Counted from the stretch's first letter, positions 53,771 to 63,511 are shown. The stretch: DNA of 64,000 nucleotides from JAPOXR01 sp963662395 (GCA_963662395.1 OY759511.1:2294001-2358000); one strand, 5' to 3'. The notes: generated by a model from the sequence alone, not told the origin. Program-made: numbers and translations.

Positions 53771-56119
53771 GGCCTTTCAATGGTACACTGTTGACTCGAC
53801 GTTGGCATAGTCTCGCATGGCCCGGTAGTTTTCGACGAAGAGTGACAGGATGAGGTATCCTTCCCAGAGTTTGTGCGTTCCCGGCATGGGCTGGCGAGCA
53901 GACGGGATGAAGCCGGCGAGTCGCGCGGTGCCGACCGCGAACTCGGCGATCGCCTGGTCCGGGTCGGGCGGGCCGCGCTGTCTTCGATGGTTCGGCTTGG
54001 CCATGTGCACGGCGAGGACATGGATCTCGTCCAGGTGGACGATCGTTCTCGCCGGCGTGTCGGGCGCGCTCCGCGCGAGTCGTTCGACGGACATGACGGT
54101 GCAGGCGGTTATGGCGCCCATGGCCAGGCACCGGCGCAAATCGTCGGCGGCATTCAGCCTGCGGTCCTTGATCCGCGTCCCGGTCTTCAGGGCCGCGAAC
54201 CACTCCTCGATCAGCCATCTCTTCTCGTACCACCCGGCGATACGCAGCGCGTTCTGCGCCGTCGGCTCGCCCTCGGTGGTCAGGAGCAGCCAGTCGAGCG
54301 GTTTCTTTCCTTTCGGCGGGTCGGGCTCAAGCACGCGCACGGCGAGCATGCGCAGGGGGGGCCGTGTCCTTCGGCAGGTCCTGAGGCGGGACGAGATCGA
54401 CCAACCCGGCCCGCAGCTCGAGCTTCACGCCCTTGCGTCCCTTGCGCTTCCGGGGCCCGCCGCAGGCTTCGATGTCGATCCTCTTCACGGCGACGACATC
54501 AAGCCCGGCCGCGTGCTTGAGCAGCTCCTCCAGCCCGCCTTCCGCCGTGAGGACCCGCCGCCTGGCCGAACGGCTGGCGCGGACCAGAAGGCCGGCGCCG
54601 TCGGGAAGGTCGGCAGCGGCGCAGCCTTCCGACATGAGCGCCCAGATGTCGCCCTCCCGGTCGCAGAGGGCCACGACGCGGGTCCGCTCACAGGCGGCCG
54701 CCAGCTCGGCAGCCTTGCCGAGACCGTCCAGCCAGCGTCCGCTTTCCTCGCCTTCCACCGCCGTCCCTTTCTCCACCGGGCGGAAGTCGGCATCGAGATG
54801 GAAGACCCCCAGCGCGCAGCCGCCCTCGCTGAAGGCGACGCCGAAATGCGCCGCCAGCCCGGTGCTGCCGGATGCGCCGCCGCCGATGGGGGCAAGACCC
54901 TCCGTCGCCTTCAGCCCGCTGTAGTTCAGCACCGTCGTGTCCTGCACCGCGAGTACGACGGGCCGGCGGCGGCAGCGCTCGGTCATCGCCTCCTGGTGGG
55001 GCTCAAGAATGTCCTGCACGCCGACCCTCGGATTGGACAGGAACCTGTACGCCGCCTTCTGCTCCGCCTCGCCGGGAAAGATCACCGGAAGCGGCGCTCC
55101 GGGGCGCGCACACCAGGCCCCGCCCATCATCACCAGGCGTTCGCGCACGCGCCCGTCGCTGTGCCCGCTGCGTCCGTATTCGCGCTCCGCCCATGTCGGA
55201 TCCTCCCTTGCCACGAGAGGCGGGCCGGCGCCGATCACCCGTTCCGGCTCACGCCCGAGTGCCTCCCGCCATCCCGCCGACAGCGGCTTCACATGCACCC
55301 GCGGCCCCTTGCCCGGCTTCGGCTCCCTGCAGCACGTCCAGCCCGCCGCCCGGTAGCTGAACCCCGTATGCGCCGGGCCCACATGGCTGCAGGCCAGGCA
55401 CGGGCGGACACCGTAGCGCCCCTCCCGGTCATCGGCAACGCGGGAGGCGAGCAGGCAGAGCGCGAGCGAGGCAAGCCCGTGGACGCGCACCCCGGGAAGG
55501 ATCAGGAACCGATCGTTGTCGACCACGCGCCCGATATTGGCGTCCCGCGCCGCCTGCGACCAGCCGATATGGAGGTCGCGCGCCTTGTGGTGCCAGGAGG
55601 CGGCGCCGACGGTGAAGCCGCCGAGGATGCCGTGTTCGGACGACCGGAGCCAGTAGCGGATGCGCCCGCCGGGACAGGCGGCGTCGCCCCCGGGATGGTG
55701 CGTGGCCATCATCGAGCGCGCCAGGCCCTTCTCCCCATCGGCGACCGGAGCCAGGTCGACTTCGCCAAGATCGTCGAGGGAGCATGACAGCACCCTGTCC
55801 GGGTAATCCGGCGACGGAGCCAGGGACCCCGCACCGATCGAACCCATCGGCAGGGCCTCCGGCAGAGGCAGGCCGAGGGCAGAGGACAGCTTCGGCAGAA
55901 CGGCCCGGGCCGAGGCGAGGCACAGCTCCCCCTTCGCGTTCCGCCAGTCCTCGCGCTCGCAAAGCTCCCGAGCCAGGGAGGTCCGGGTGCAGTCCCCGGC
56001 TCCCAGCGTCGCCTTCAGCCAGAGGGCCGTGCCGGAAGCGTAATGTCGAAGACCGATTCTCATCGAACCAAGGCCAAAACGTCAATAACCTCGAGTCAAC
56101 CGTGTCCTATTGAAAGGCC
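53771..56119. mobile_element. IS4-type element with DruA-domain transposase, inserted in istB
   Basis: The ends match over more than 25 bases: left GGCCTTTCAATGGTACAC then TGTTGACTCGACGTT; right, read inward, GGCCTTTCAATAGGACAC then GGTTGACTCGAGGTT. GGCC at the outer edge is self-complementary and may be target sequence or a duplication. Size 2.35 kb. It interrupts istB of IS21 element 1 after the Walker A codons. Confidence 0.88.
53777..56063 (-). pseudogene. IS4-type transposase with N-terminal DUF4338 (DruA-like) domain, frameshifted
   Basis: The first frame (56063 to 54327, 578 residues) starts with a domain whose ending segments, RIRYWLRSSEHGILGGFTVG and GRVVDNDRFLILPGVRVHG, match the DUF4338 family; DruA of the Druantia defence system belongs to it. 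The IS4 core follows with VLAVQDTTVLNYSG and VALCDREGDIW. The second frame (to 53777) holds WYEKRWLIEEWFAALK, the Y-x2-R-x3-E-x6-K signature with the last catalytic Glu. The frames join at a C7 run (54355-54361). One base fewer would restore one ~770-residue protein, so this is a 1-bp insertion, slippage or a sequencing error. Confidence 0.85.
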
Positions 56120-56377
56120 ACGGGCGGCGCCCGCACCCGCGTCTTCGACATCATCGAGCCGGCGGGCCTCTCGAGCGGGAGTTCCGGGACGGACGCCAGG
56201 GGCGCCTCGCCGATGTCATGCGAAGGCGCGACTTCGCCGTCCGGGCGGGCCCGGCTGTCTGCCGGTCTCCCGGTGTGGCGGCAATCTCCTCTTTCACCTC
56301 CTCTCGAGCCTCCATGAATGGACGCCGGTGATGGACGCCGCCGACCTGGCGTTCGGCGAATGGGCCGGCGTGTAGGG
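56120..56377 (+). pseudogene. istB: istB of IS21 element 1, middle piece
   Basis: After the IS4-type element the istB sequence resumes. Recognisable parts are RQGRLADVMRRRDFAVRAG, the LLFHLLSSLHE segment, and DLAFGEWAGV, matching the Walker B to sensor region of IstB, in shifting frames. It ends at the left terminus of the second IS21 element. Confidence 0.78.
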
Positions 56378-56519
56378 CGACAATCCGGATGAGAACCGCA
56401 CGTCGATCAGGATGACGGTCCGACGCCGCGACAAGGCGGATATTTTCCTGATCTCCCGCCGGCTGCAAGCGCTTTCCCGACCGAAGCCCGGAACGAAGAC
56501 GGCCGGCGACACACCGGTG

Positions 56520-57003
56520 CCGCGGGCCGCATGTCCCGGGATGTTCCGGCCCGTCCGGTTTGCGTGTTCTTCCGCGTGGCCCGGCTCGCCGGCCGGCCGC
56601 GTTTGCGGGTCTCGAATGCGGCGCGCCGGCGATGGCTCTCGACATTCATCCCGGGAATCACCGCCCGGTGCACCGGGCGGCCTGCCGCCGCCACCGCCAT
56701 GGTCCGGTCCGGAAAGACCCGGTCCCGTTCCGGGAAGGGCCGGCCCGCGGTGATCGGCAGCGAGCGCCGCTCGTGGCGGGCCGGGATGAGCTCGAAGAGC
56801 GCCCGGTCCTTGCCGACATGGGCAGGATCATCGAGGATCGGCAGGTGAACCCGGCCTGCCGGCGCCAGTGCCGCCTCCGGTGCCGGCTCCTTCCGTGCCG
56901 TCTGCAGCCGCTGCACCAGGTCGGTGGTCCGGCAGCAGGGCACCCGGCAGCCGGCCGGTCCGATCGCACCGGCAGGATGGCTCCTGCCGGTGCCCGGCGG
57001 TCC
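56520..57003 (-). pseudogene. istB: istB of IS21 element 2, 3' half
   Basis: The minus strand reads GPPGTGRSHPAGAIG (P-loop start), then CCRTTDLVQRLQTARKEPA, then DRALFELIPARHERRSLPIT and the ending MNVESHRRRAAFE. This is the C-terminal two thirds of an IS1326-like IstB. The 5' half is at 59556-59900; between them sits a 2.5-kb recombinase element. Confidence 0.85.
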
Positions 57004-57035
57004 AGCGTTACAATGCCCATTGCCGGCCTGTCCGG

Positions 57036-57297
57036 CTGACGATCCACTATCGTTTCCACCCGTATTTCGACGCGCAGGTCGAGCTGATCTCCTGCCGTCC
57101 TTCTCCGGGCGGGGTCGATCCCTGCGTCCGGCTGCCTGACGGGCGCCCGTTGACCATCGGCGAATGGATGAGCCGGCCGGAAGCCCGGATGCTTGCAGTC
57201 CGGACCACGCCGAGGCTTGCGAGAGGGGCCCTGTCGGAACTGCGCAGGGTTGTCGATGACCTCCTGCAATCGGCAACGGCCTACGGAGGGATTCGGC
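57036..57297 (+). CDS. Small DUF5372-like protein of the recombinase element
   Basis: The frame has IHYRFHPYFDAQVELISC, PLTIGEWMSRPEA and ALSELRRVVDDLLQSAT. From memory this resembles small proteins (DUF5372) encoded just upstream of similar recombinases. No standard start codon is visible; the first plausible codon is a CTG near 57036, so the true start is unclear. The frame is open further, to 57446, but the part after 57297 is shared with the next ORF and looks like a shadow. Confidence 0.5.
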
Positions 57298-57462
57298 ATG
57301 AAGCAACCAGGAAGGATCCGGCAGGGGGAACTGTTCGACCCGGACGGGCCGGACCGGGTTCTGGAGGAGGAAAGACGGCAGGAACTGGTGCTGCTGCCGG
57401 CCAGGCTGCTCCGGCAGGCGGCGACAGGCAAGGGAGAGGGTCATGAACCGGATCACGCCTGA
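57298..57462 (+). CDS. Small accessory protein of the recombinase element
   Basis: A 54-residue protein starting MKQPGRIRQGELFDPDGPDR, with a helical EEERRQELVLLPARLLRQA stretch. Similar short acidic-helical proteins precede recombinases of this group. Its end overlaps the recombinase start (57443) by 20 bases. The function is unknown. Confidence 0.5.
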   Translation: MKQPGRIRQGELFDPDGPDRVLEEERRQELVLLPARLLRQAATGKGEGHEPDHA

Positions 57463-59524
57463 ACACCTGTCCCGTTCGGCGATCGTCCATGTCCGGCAAT
57501 CGACCATGCACCAGGTCCGCACCAATTCCGGGAGCCGGAACCGGCAATATGATCTGAAGCTGCGGGCCGCCGGGCCTGGCTGGCCGGAGGTGACCGTGAT
57601 CGACGACGATCCCGGCGCTCCGGCGGCGGCACCGTGCGGGCCGGTTTCGATCGCATGCCGGCTGCGGTCTGCCGGGGCGAGGTCGGCATGATCCTGGCGG
57701 TGGATGCGTCGCGGCTGGCAAGGAATGGCCGCGAGTGGCATGCGCTGATCGAGTTCCGCGGCCTGCTCGGCTGCCTGCTTGCCGACGAGAATACGGTCTG
57801 TGATCCCCGCCTGCCGACGGACAGGATGCTCCTGGGCATGCATGGGGCCATGTCGGAACTCGAGGCCTCGAACATCCGCAAGCGCTCGGAGGAAGGTATC
57901 CGGCGCAAGGCCGCGAGAGGCGAGCTCTACCTGTTCGTTGCGGCCGGCTACCGCAGGGTGGGCAGGGACGGCATCGAGATGGATCCTGACCTGCGGGTGA
58001 GGGAAGCGGTGTCGCCGGTGCTGCGCAGGTTCAGGCAGTTGCAGAGCGTGCGCCGGCTTCATCTCCGGCTGCGCCAGGAAGGCATCGAGTTGCCATCGGC
58101 GCTGCCGGGGCATGAGCGGATACGCTGGAGCCTGCCGGGCTGCAGCCGGGTCCACGGCATCCCGACCAACCCGGTCCATGCCGGCGCCCATGTCCTTGGC
58201 CGCCGAAGCAGCCGCACCGGCATCCGCGACGGGCGCAAGCATGTGAGCCGCGGACACCATCCGGCCCGGGACGAGTGGCAGGTCTTGAAGAGGGACAATC
58301 ATGAGGGCTGCATCACCCGGGACGAATACGAGGCGAACCGGCGCGTGATCTCGAACAATGCATCGAAGTTCTACCCGAGCGGCGGTCCGCAGTGGCAAGG
58401 CACTGCTTGCCGGGCTGCTGCGCTGCGGGCATTGCGGCCAGCGGATCCGGGTCGCCTGTACCGGAACCCGGTCCGATGTCCTTCGTCATGATTGCCGGGG
58501 CGGCCTTCTCGACCACGGCGAGGCGAAGTGCATCTCCTTTGGTGGCCGGTTGGCTGACGAAGCGATTGGCGGCGAGATCGTGCGGGTTCTGCAGCCGATC
58601 GGCATCGAGGCGTCACTCGGGGCCATCGAGGAGGGCGGGCAGGAGACATCGGAGACGGTCCGGCAAACGGAACCGGCCCTCGAGCGTGCCCGTTACGAGG
58701 CAGACCGCGCCTGGCGCCGGCATGATTCGGTCGATGCCCGGAACCGGCAGGTTGCCGGCGAACTCGAGCGCAGATGGAATGAACGGCTGATCGCGGTCAG
58801 CGAGATCGAGGCGACACTGACGCGTCTGCGCATCAGGCAGGAGAGTTGCGGGATGTCGATGCAGGAACGGGAGGCCTGCCTGGCGCTCGGGACCGATCCG
58901 GAGCGGGCCCGGACCGATGTGAAGGTGAGCCCCGAGATCCGCAAGCGCATCCTGCGGGCGGCCCTCGTGGAAGTCGTGGCATCGGTCGAAGGCTCCCGTG
59001 TCCGGTTGCTGATTCACCGGCAGGGCGGCGACCACACCGCGATCGGCATCCGCAGGAACAGGACCGGACAGCACCGCTACTCGAGCGACGCCGAGACCGA
59101 AGAGATCGTTTCGCAGCTGGCCCGGCTGATGCCGGACCGGGCAATTGCCGGCCTGCTGAACCGCCTTGGCCGCAAGACAGGAAAGGGGAATGGCTGGAAA
59201 GAGGCGAATGTCCGCGCCTTCCGGTCCTGGCGCAGGATCCCGGTCTATCGCCAGGGAGAGCGGCAGGAGAGAGACGAGATGATCCTGCCGGAAGCCGCCG
59301 AGGCTCTCGGTGTCAGCCAGCCTGTCATTCGCCGGTTGATCCGGGACCAGGTGCTTCCCGCCCGGCAGGTCTGCAAGGGTGCGCCATGGGTGATATCCGG
59401 CGCCGATCCGGCCAATCCGGATATCGGCAGGAAGCCCTGCCCGGACCAGCCATCGCTGTTTGACGGCATCGAGGACGAGAACGGCCCGTTACCCGCAGGC
59501 TCGGCAAACAATATCGTGCATTAA
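57443..59524 (+). pseudogene. Large serine recombinase, frameshifted
   Basis: The resolvase domain begins MNRITPEHLSRSAIVHVRQS, where the Ser in VRQST is the expected nucleophile. A frameshift near 57640 leads to SRLARNGREWHALIEFRGLL and MLLGMHGAMSELEASNIRKR. A second near 58370 leads to the zinc-ribbon LLAGLLRCGHCGQRIRVACT and a coiled-coil tail (residues after that, ERARYEADRAWRR...). The C-terminal part has an excisionase-like segment (ILPEAAEALGVSQPVIRRLI). Joined, the chain would be about 690 residues. At present it is probably inactive. Confidence 0.85.
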
Positions 59525-59555
59525 CAACAACGTAGCGAGGTGTGCATCATGAATC

Positions 59556-59900
59556 GGTCCCTGGCGGGCCAAACAGCAGGCAGGAGGCACCCCGGGCCAG
59601 CCGGGCATCGCCGGCGGCCGGCGCCATCACCTGCGCCTTCGAGATCGTCGGCACCACACCGAAGTCGAAGCCGGCCAGGCTCTTGCCGGGCAACAGCCTT
59701 GCCTCGCCCGGATGGCGCCGGCCCCGCCGCCTTCCCCGCTCGGCAATCTCGTGCCCGGCCAGGGTGGCCAGGAACCGCGCCGCAGGCCAGCCCTCGGCAT
59801 CGGACCGCTCGGCAAAATCCTTCCGGAACTGCCGCATTGTCGGTAGACGCAACTCCGAGAGCGTCAGGTCCAGGCCGGCACCATCATCGGTGCGGGTCAT
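59556..59900 (-). pseudogene. istB: istB of IS21 element 2, 5' half
   Basis: ATG 59900 begins MTRTDDGAGLDLTLSELRLP and continues FAERSDAEGWPAARFLATLA, and the end is SKAQVMAPAAGDARLARGAS then CLLFGPPGT. The frame stops just after the P-loop start because of the recombinase element. The ATG overlaps the istA stop (59897-59899), as is normal for IS21. Confidence 0.85.
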
Positions 59901-61437
59901 GACGCCGCGGCCATGACCAGGAGATCGCCATGGCCCGGGAGCGGTGCCCTGCAGGCGCCGGCAGTGGGCATGGCACCGGCCGCCGGTGCAGACCGGGCCC
60001 GGAGGCGGCCCACCTCCGGCAGCCTTCCTTCCTGCAGGCAGGTATCGATCTGCGCCGCCGGCATTGCCTCGCAATTCTCCTCACGGGCCGGCGCCGGCAG
60101 GCCCGCCGCCAGCCGGCAGGCCGCACGCTCGCCCTGGCTGCGCACCGCCATCCCGAAGCAGCGCCGGTATTCCCGGCGCGGGAAGAGCTCGCCGCCACAG
60201 ACCAGGTTCATGAGCGCCATCGGCCCGGTCTTCGGGGAATGGATCACGTGGCGATGATCGACCGCGTGCACCGCCTTCGCAGGCGGGCCCTTCCGCTTCC
60301 GGGGCAGGGCCGGCTGCCAGGTGCTGCCGAGATGTAACCGGGCAAACGACGGCGTCTGTTTTCCGATCGGGCAACCGGGGATCGCACGAGGATGATCCGT
60401 TCATCGATCAATGAACGGAGGATATCGTCATGAGCAAAGGCACGGCATGGAACACCTTCTTCAGGATGAAGCCGCTGGCGGAGGTGATGCGCACGCTGGC
60501 CTCCTCGTGACCGGTGGTGCGCATGTTCGGCAGGCGGTTCAGCAGCTTCCGTTCGGTGCTGATCCCGGCAGTCCGGCGGGCATTGCAGCGCCCGACGATG
60601 CCGGCGATGAAAGTGCGGTATGCATCGAGATCGGCGAACTCCCTCGAGCCCCGCAGGGCCAGCGCATCACCGATCTCCCGCTCGGGATGGCCGTGCGGGC
60701 AGCAGGTGGCGCCATTCTCACGGGCCACGCCGCGGTTGTTGCGTGAAGGTGTCATCCGGTAATGCCGGCAAGGCAGGCGACAGCGTTCGGTCATGTCCTC
60801 GGCATCCGCCTTGCGATGATTGCGGAAGCCGGCCGACAGGCTGTCGGTGCTCCTTCGGGGCCCCGCCCGGCTGCCGGAGCGCCGCCTGCAGGCTTTCGGC
60901 CAGCGCCGTGAAGCTCTCGCCGCCTGGACCTGCCCGACATGCCTGAAGCCGGACCAGGGCAGCCGGAAGTGATGGAGCATGTGCCCGGGCTTCCGCCCGG
61001 CAAGGCGGCGCCGAGCCTGTTCATGCGGGTGAAGGCGGGCAGGCCTCCGGCCGGGTTCGTGCCTCTGCCGGAATATCACCCCCTGCTCCGGGCCGTGTCT
61101 TGCTTTCCGGTCGCCGATCCGCCGCTCCGGGGTGCGCCGGACATCCGGACCCTGCTCCGGATGGCGCCGCCGCAACTCCTCGAGGATGCAGGCCGGGCGC
61201 AGGCCCGGCTCCGCCTCGAGCATCGCCGCCACCTCCTCGCCCCATATGCCGGCCAGCGGGTCCGGCCTTCGCCGGCCGCGCGGTGTCCTGCTGTGCGACG
61301 GAAGCACCGGGTCCCGCCTGATGCGACAGCCGGTGGCTGTGCGATGCCGGCCTTCGCCGACGCGGGCGGGCCGAACGGGTTCCATCGTATTCCATGAAGA
61401 GCCTCGCCTGATGGTCTGTTGCGTGGCGTCCGGGCAT
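59897..61437 (-). pseudogene. istA: istA of IS21 element 2, frameshifted
   Basis: The start at about 61437 is MPGRHATDHQARLFMEYDGT. Other frames then give DPLAGIWGEEVAAMLEAEPG, LRPACILEELRRRHPEQ, PEQGVIFRQRHEPGRRP, STDSLSAGFRNHRKADAEDM, and YRMTPSRNNRGVARENGA with late CGGELFPRREYRRCFGMAV. These are in order with an IS1326-like IstA. At least three frameshifts break it. It lies upstream of istB on the minus strand. Confidence 0.85.
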
Positions 61438-61596
61438 CCTGCTCACCTCCTGTCGGAAGTTTGCAGGACAATGCCCGAACGGCCGCGGACATCAGGCGGG
61501 GCGCTGCCGGGGAGGAAGAAATCCGGGGCGGCAGGGTGTAACTCCGGTCGGGCTACGCCCTCCCTCCGCTGCCGCCTGCCGCCCCCCGGCACCCCT

Positions 61597-61638
61597 GTCA
61601 TCCTGATTGACGCTGGGCTGTCACCTTGATTGTCGCCC
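61597..61638. repeat. Right terminal repeats of IS21 element 2
   Basis: CTGTCATCCTGATTGACGC followed by CTGTCACCTTGATTGTCG, two related copies about 21 bases apart, ending the element. The mirror image is at 56379-56418. Confidence 0.8.
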
Positions 61639-61765
61639 GGCGCCGGCGCCCGCATGGTGCCGGGATGACCACCGCCCTCGCAGGCCGGCTGACCCGTCAC
61701 CCGGCATCCTCGAGACCGGCAATGACAGCCATCGCCCCGGGAGCCGCGACCGGGCAGCGCGTTCC
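61639..61765 (+). pseudogene. istB: istB of IS21 element 1, 3' end
   Basis: Immediately past element 2 the plus strand reads GMTTALAGRLTRH, and in the next frame PGILETGNDSHRPG. Both match the end of IstB (DAxMTTALLDRLTHHCHILETGNDS-type), which joins on to the middle piece at 56377. This is the key evidence that element 2 sits inside istB of element 1. Confidence 0.8.
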
Positions 61766-62500
61766 GGTCCTCGCCTCCGGACGGACGGGCACGGCTGACC
61801 CGTCCGCCCGGTGCAATGAGCGCCCCGGCGGCGGCACCGCCGGGCCCGCCCTCCTCGAAGCCGCAGATGATGAATGCCGGGCCGGCATCGCCAGGCCGGT
61901 CCGGAAGACGGCGGCAGGTGCCGGCGGGCGGTGCCCGTATCGATGCCGGGCCACCAGCACCCAGGGCACATGCCGAGAGGGCATCGATGGCGCTCTCGGC
62001 AAGAAACGCACCGGCAGGTGCCTTCGCATCCCCGTCGGCAAACCGGCGGACACCGACCAGCTCGGCACCGGTGATCCGGCCCCGTGCATCCCGGCAGGCG
62101 AACACCGCATTCAGCCGCGCGTCGGCCCACGGCAGCCCGGCCGATCTGAGCTTGCCCGGCCGGGCGTCGTCGAGACCGCGCTCGCCGGTCGGACATGCCC
62201 GGACCGCGTCCCGGCTGCCCTCGCAGGGCTCCGGCAGCGCCAGCGTACCGGGTCGCGCCGGGCATGGCGGCCCGTCACGGTTTGGCACCGATGGCCGTCC
62301 GGCCAGCCGGTTGATCGCCTCGAGCGGACTGCAGCCGAGGCCGTGAATGACCGGGCCTGCTGCCCCGCCACCGCCGCACCCGGCGATGTGGTCGTGGTAT
62401 TTCGGCCCGCCCGGGCCGATCACCGAGCCCGGACGCTTCCAGCGGCAGCGGTCGGTCCTGTCCCGTGCATGGCCCGGCAGCGGCGCCACCAGGGCCGGAG
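61740..62500 (-). pseudogene. Toprim/DUF3991-type primase-like remnant
   Basis: Minus-strand fragments are GLGCSPLEAINRLAGRPS, LPEPCEGSRDAVRACPTGER, NAVFACRDARGRITGAELVG and VSRARPSGGEDRNALPG. They fit plasmid-type proteins with DUF3991 and a Toprim domain, often called DNA primase-like. The acidic Toprim residues are partly missing, and frames shift. It lies between the end of istB and the right end of IS21 element 1, so it is either a passenger gene or a leftover of another insertion. Confidence 0.65.
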
Positions 62501-62552
62501 GCCCGGACCTCACCCCGCCCGCCAGCCGCCGAAGACCGTGATCCGACTTCCA

Positions 62553-62630
62553 TTCCATCTTTCCTTCTCCCGAAAACGCCGCCCGCCGGGCGGGCTACCG
62601 GGAAAAGGCTGTCGGGAAGGAAAGATGGAA
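62553..62630. repeat. Inverted repeat near the right end of IS21 element 1
   Basis: TTCCATCTTTCCTTCTCCCG at 62553-62572 is mirrored by CGGGAAGGAAAGATGGAA at 62613-62630, with 40 bases between. It may be the residue of another element's ends. Confidence 0.7.
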
Positions 62631-62636
62631 CAAGAC

Positions 62637-62678
62637 GGGTCAAAATTGGACGCCGATCCCGGGTCAAAATTGGACGCC
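62637..62678. repeat. Right terminal tandem repeats of IS21 element 1
   Basis: GGGTCAAAATTGGACGCC occurs twice, at 62637-62654 and 62661-62678. Read inward, it matches the left-end repeats at 51956-52006. Confidence 0.85.
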
Positions 62679-62686
62679 GCTTGAAA

Positions 62687-63060
62687 ACTGTTGCGCGCAA
62701 CATCTCTCCCGGACGTTTCATGGGGGCTTCCAGGTCCGGGCGTACGGGCGGGCGCCTGGGTGCATTGGCCTGTCTGCCATGGTGTCGCTCCCGGCCGGTT
62801 GCCGCTGTCCATGATGTTGAAGCCTGACGCATCCGGCTGTCGGCAGGTTTGCACCCGCCTGTGCCCTGTCTTGCCATCCTCGCCGCTTGTGTCAGGACTC
62901 CAGGTCACACAGGTTGTGGAATGACGCCGGGGAGGTACCTGGGCTCCTGGTTGTACTGGCCGGGTGACGGGCGGTTGTGGCGGGGCCGCATCCTCCGGTT
63001 GGCGAGAGCCCGATTTGCTCGAATTGCCTGTCTTGCACGGGCTGGTTTCGGAGCCGGATT
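62687..63060. other. Intergenic stretch without recognised gene
   Basis: About 370 bases between the transposon block and the universal stress gene. No motif-bearing frame, RNA or clear terminator was seen. Confidence 0.5.
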
Positions 63061-63468
63061 CTAACGCAGCACGATCACCGAGCATGGAGCCCTGCGCACG
63101 ACCCGTGATGCGGTTGAGCCGAGGAAATAGTCCTGGGCGTTGGGCCGGTGCGAGTTGATGATGATCAGGTCGGCCGCGATGTCGGCCGCCATCTCGGCAA
63201 TCGAGACACCCGGTTGTCCGGACATGACCGCCACTCTGATGTCGTCCCGGCCACCGGCAATATCCAGCAACCGCGCCTTGACCTTGTCCAGGATGGCATC
63301 TTCGTTCCGGACAGTCATATATTCGGCAACATAGTCGGGAACCCCCTCGACCACGCCAACCAGCGTGACCGTCCCTCCCTTGTCCTTGAGTTTCGATGCG
63401 ATCGCGATCGACCTCCTGATATCGGCGCTGTGATCCAGCGCAACAGGTATCATGATATTGTTGTACAT
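63061..63468 (-). CDS. Universal stress protein (UspA family)
   Basis: A compact 135-residue Usp fold: MYNNIMIPVALDHSADIRRS at the start, ADIAADLIIINSHRP, and the nucleotide-loop ending GSTASRVVRRAPCSVIVLR, where the G-x2-x9-G(S/T) pattern is close to ATP-binding members. Such proteins are cytosolic and linked to stress endurance. It follows the thiamine-diphosphate enzyme by 43 bp on the same strand and is probably co-transcribed with it. Confidence 0.92.
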   Translation of the reverse strand: MYNNIMIPVALDHSADIRRSIAIASKLKDKGGTVTLVGVVEGVPDYVAEYMTVRNEDAILDKVKARLLDIAGGRDDIRVAVMSGQPGVSIAEMAADIAADLIIINSHRPNAQDYFLGSTASRVVRRAPCSVIVLR

Positions 63469-63511
63469 CGGGGATTTCCTTCAAGTCTGGGGTTGCGGGT
63501 CTGGTCAGCAC

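Larger units (their letters stand above)
57004..59555. mobile_element. Serine-recombinase element inserted at the P-loop of istB
   Basis: On the left the interrupted istB reads GPPGTG, and on the right it reads LLFGPPGTDS, so both borders carry the GPPGT codons (plus-strand GGTGCCCGGCGGTCC at 56989-57003 and GGTCCCTGGCGGGCC at 59556-59570). The element is about 2.55 kb, holds two small ORFs and a large serine recombinase, all on the plus strand, and ends 30 bases after the recombinase stop. The two border copies differ at third codon positions. Confidence 0.75.
56378..61638. mobile_element. IS21-family element 2, inserted in istB of element 1
   Basis: A different IS21 subgroup lies on the minus strand. 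Left end, inward: GGCGACAATCCGGATGAG, then CGTCGATCAGGATGACGG at 56401. Right end, inward: CGACAATCAAGGTGACAG, then GCGTCAATCAGGATGACAG. So both ends have the two-repeat structure of IS21. The end of istB of element 1 resumes just beyond (61639), which proves the insertion. It has its own istA and istB, both decayed, and its istB is interrupted by a recombinase element. Confidence 0.85.
51949..62686. mobile_element. IS21-family element 1, with several elements nested inside it
   Basis: The left end (GCGGCGTGCAAAATTGACCC, inward) and the right end at about 62683 (inward GCGGCGTCCAATTTTGACCC) match in 16 of 20 positions, and each side has a second copy of the same motif inside it, as IS21 ends do. 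Between them lie istA and an istB split into three pieces. The nested order is given in separate entries. The distance between ends is 10.7 kb against about 2.5 kb for a normal IS21. Exact ends are uncertain by a few bases. Confidence 0.75.

Noticed and set aside
56407..58398. 663-residue minus-strand open frame
   Set aside because: It crosses the border of the recombinase element; only the part before 57003 has IstB similarity, and the rest is antisense to the recombinase.
60408..61385. Long minus-strand open frame taken as one protein of unknown type
   Set aside because: Its segments match an IS21 IstA in order but with frame changes, so it is part of the istA pseudogene.
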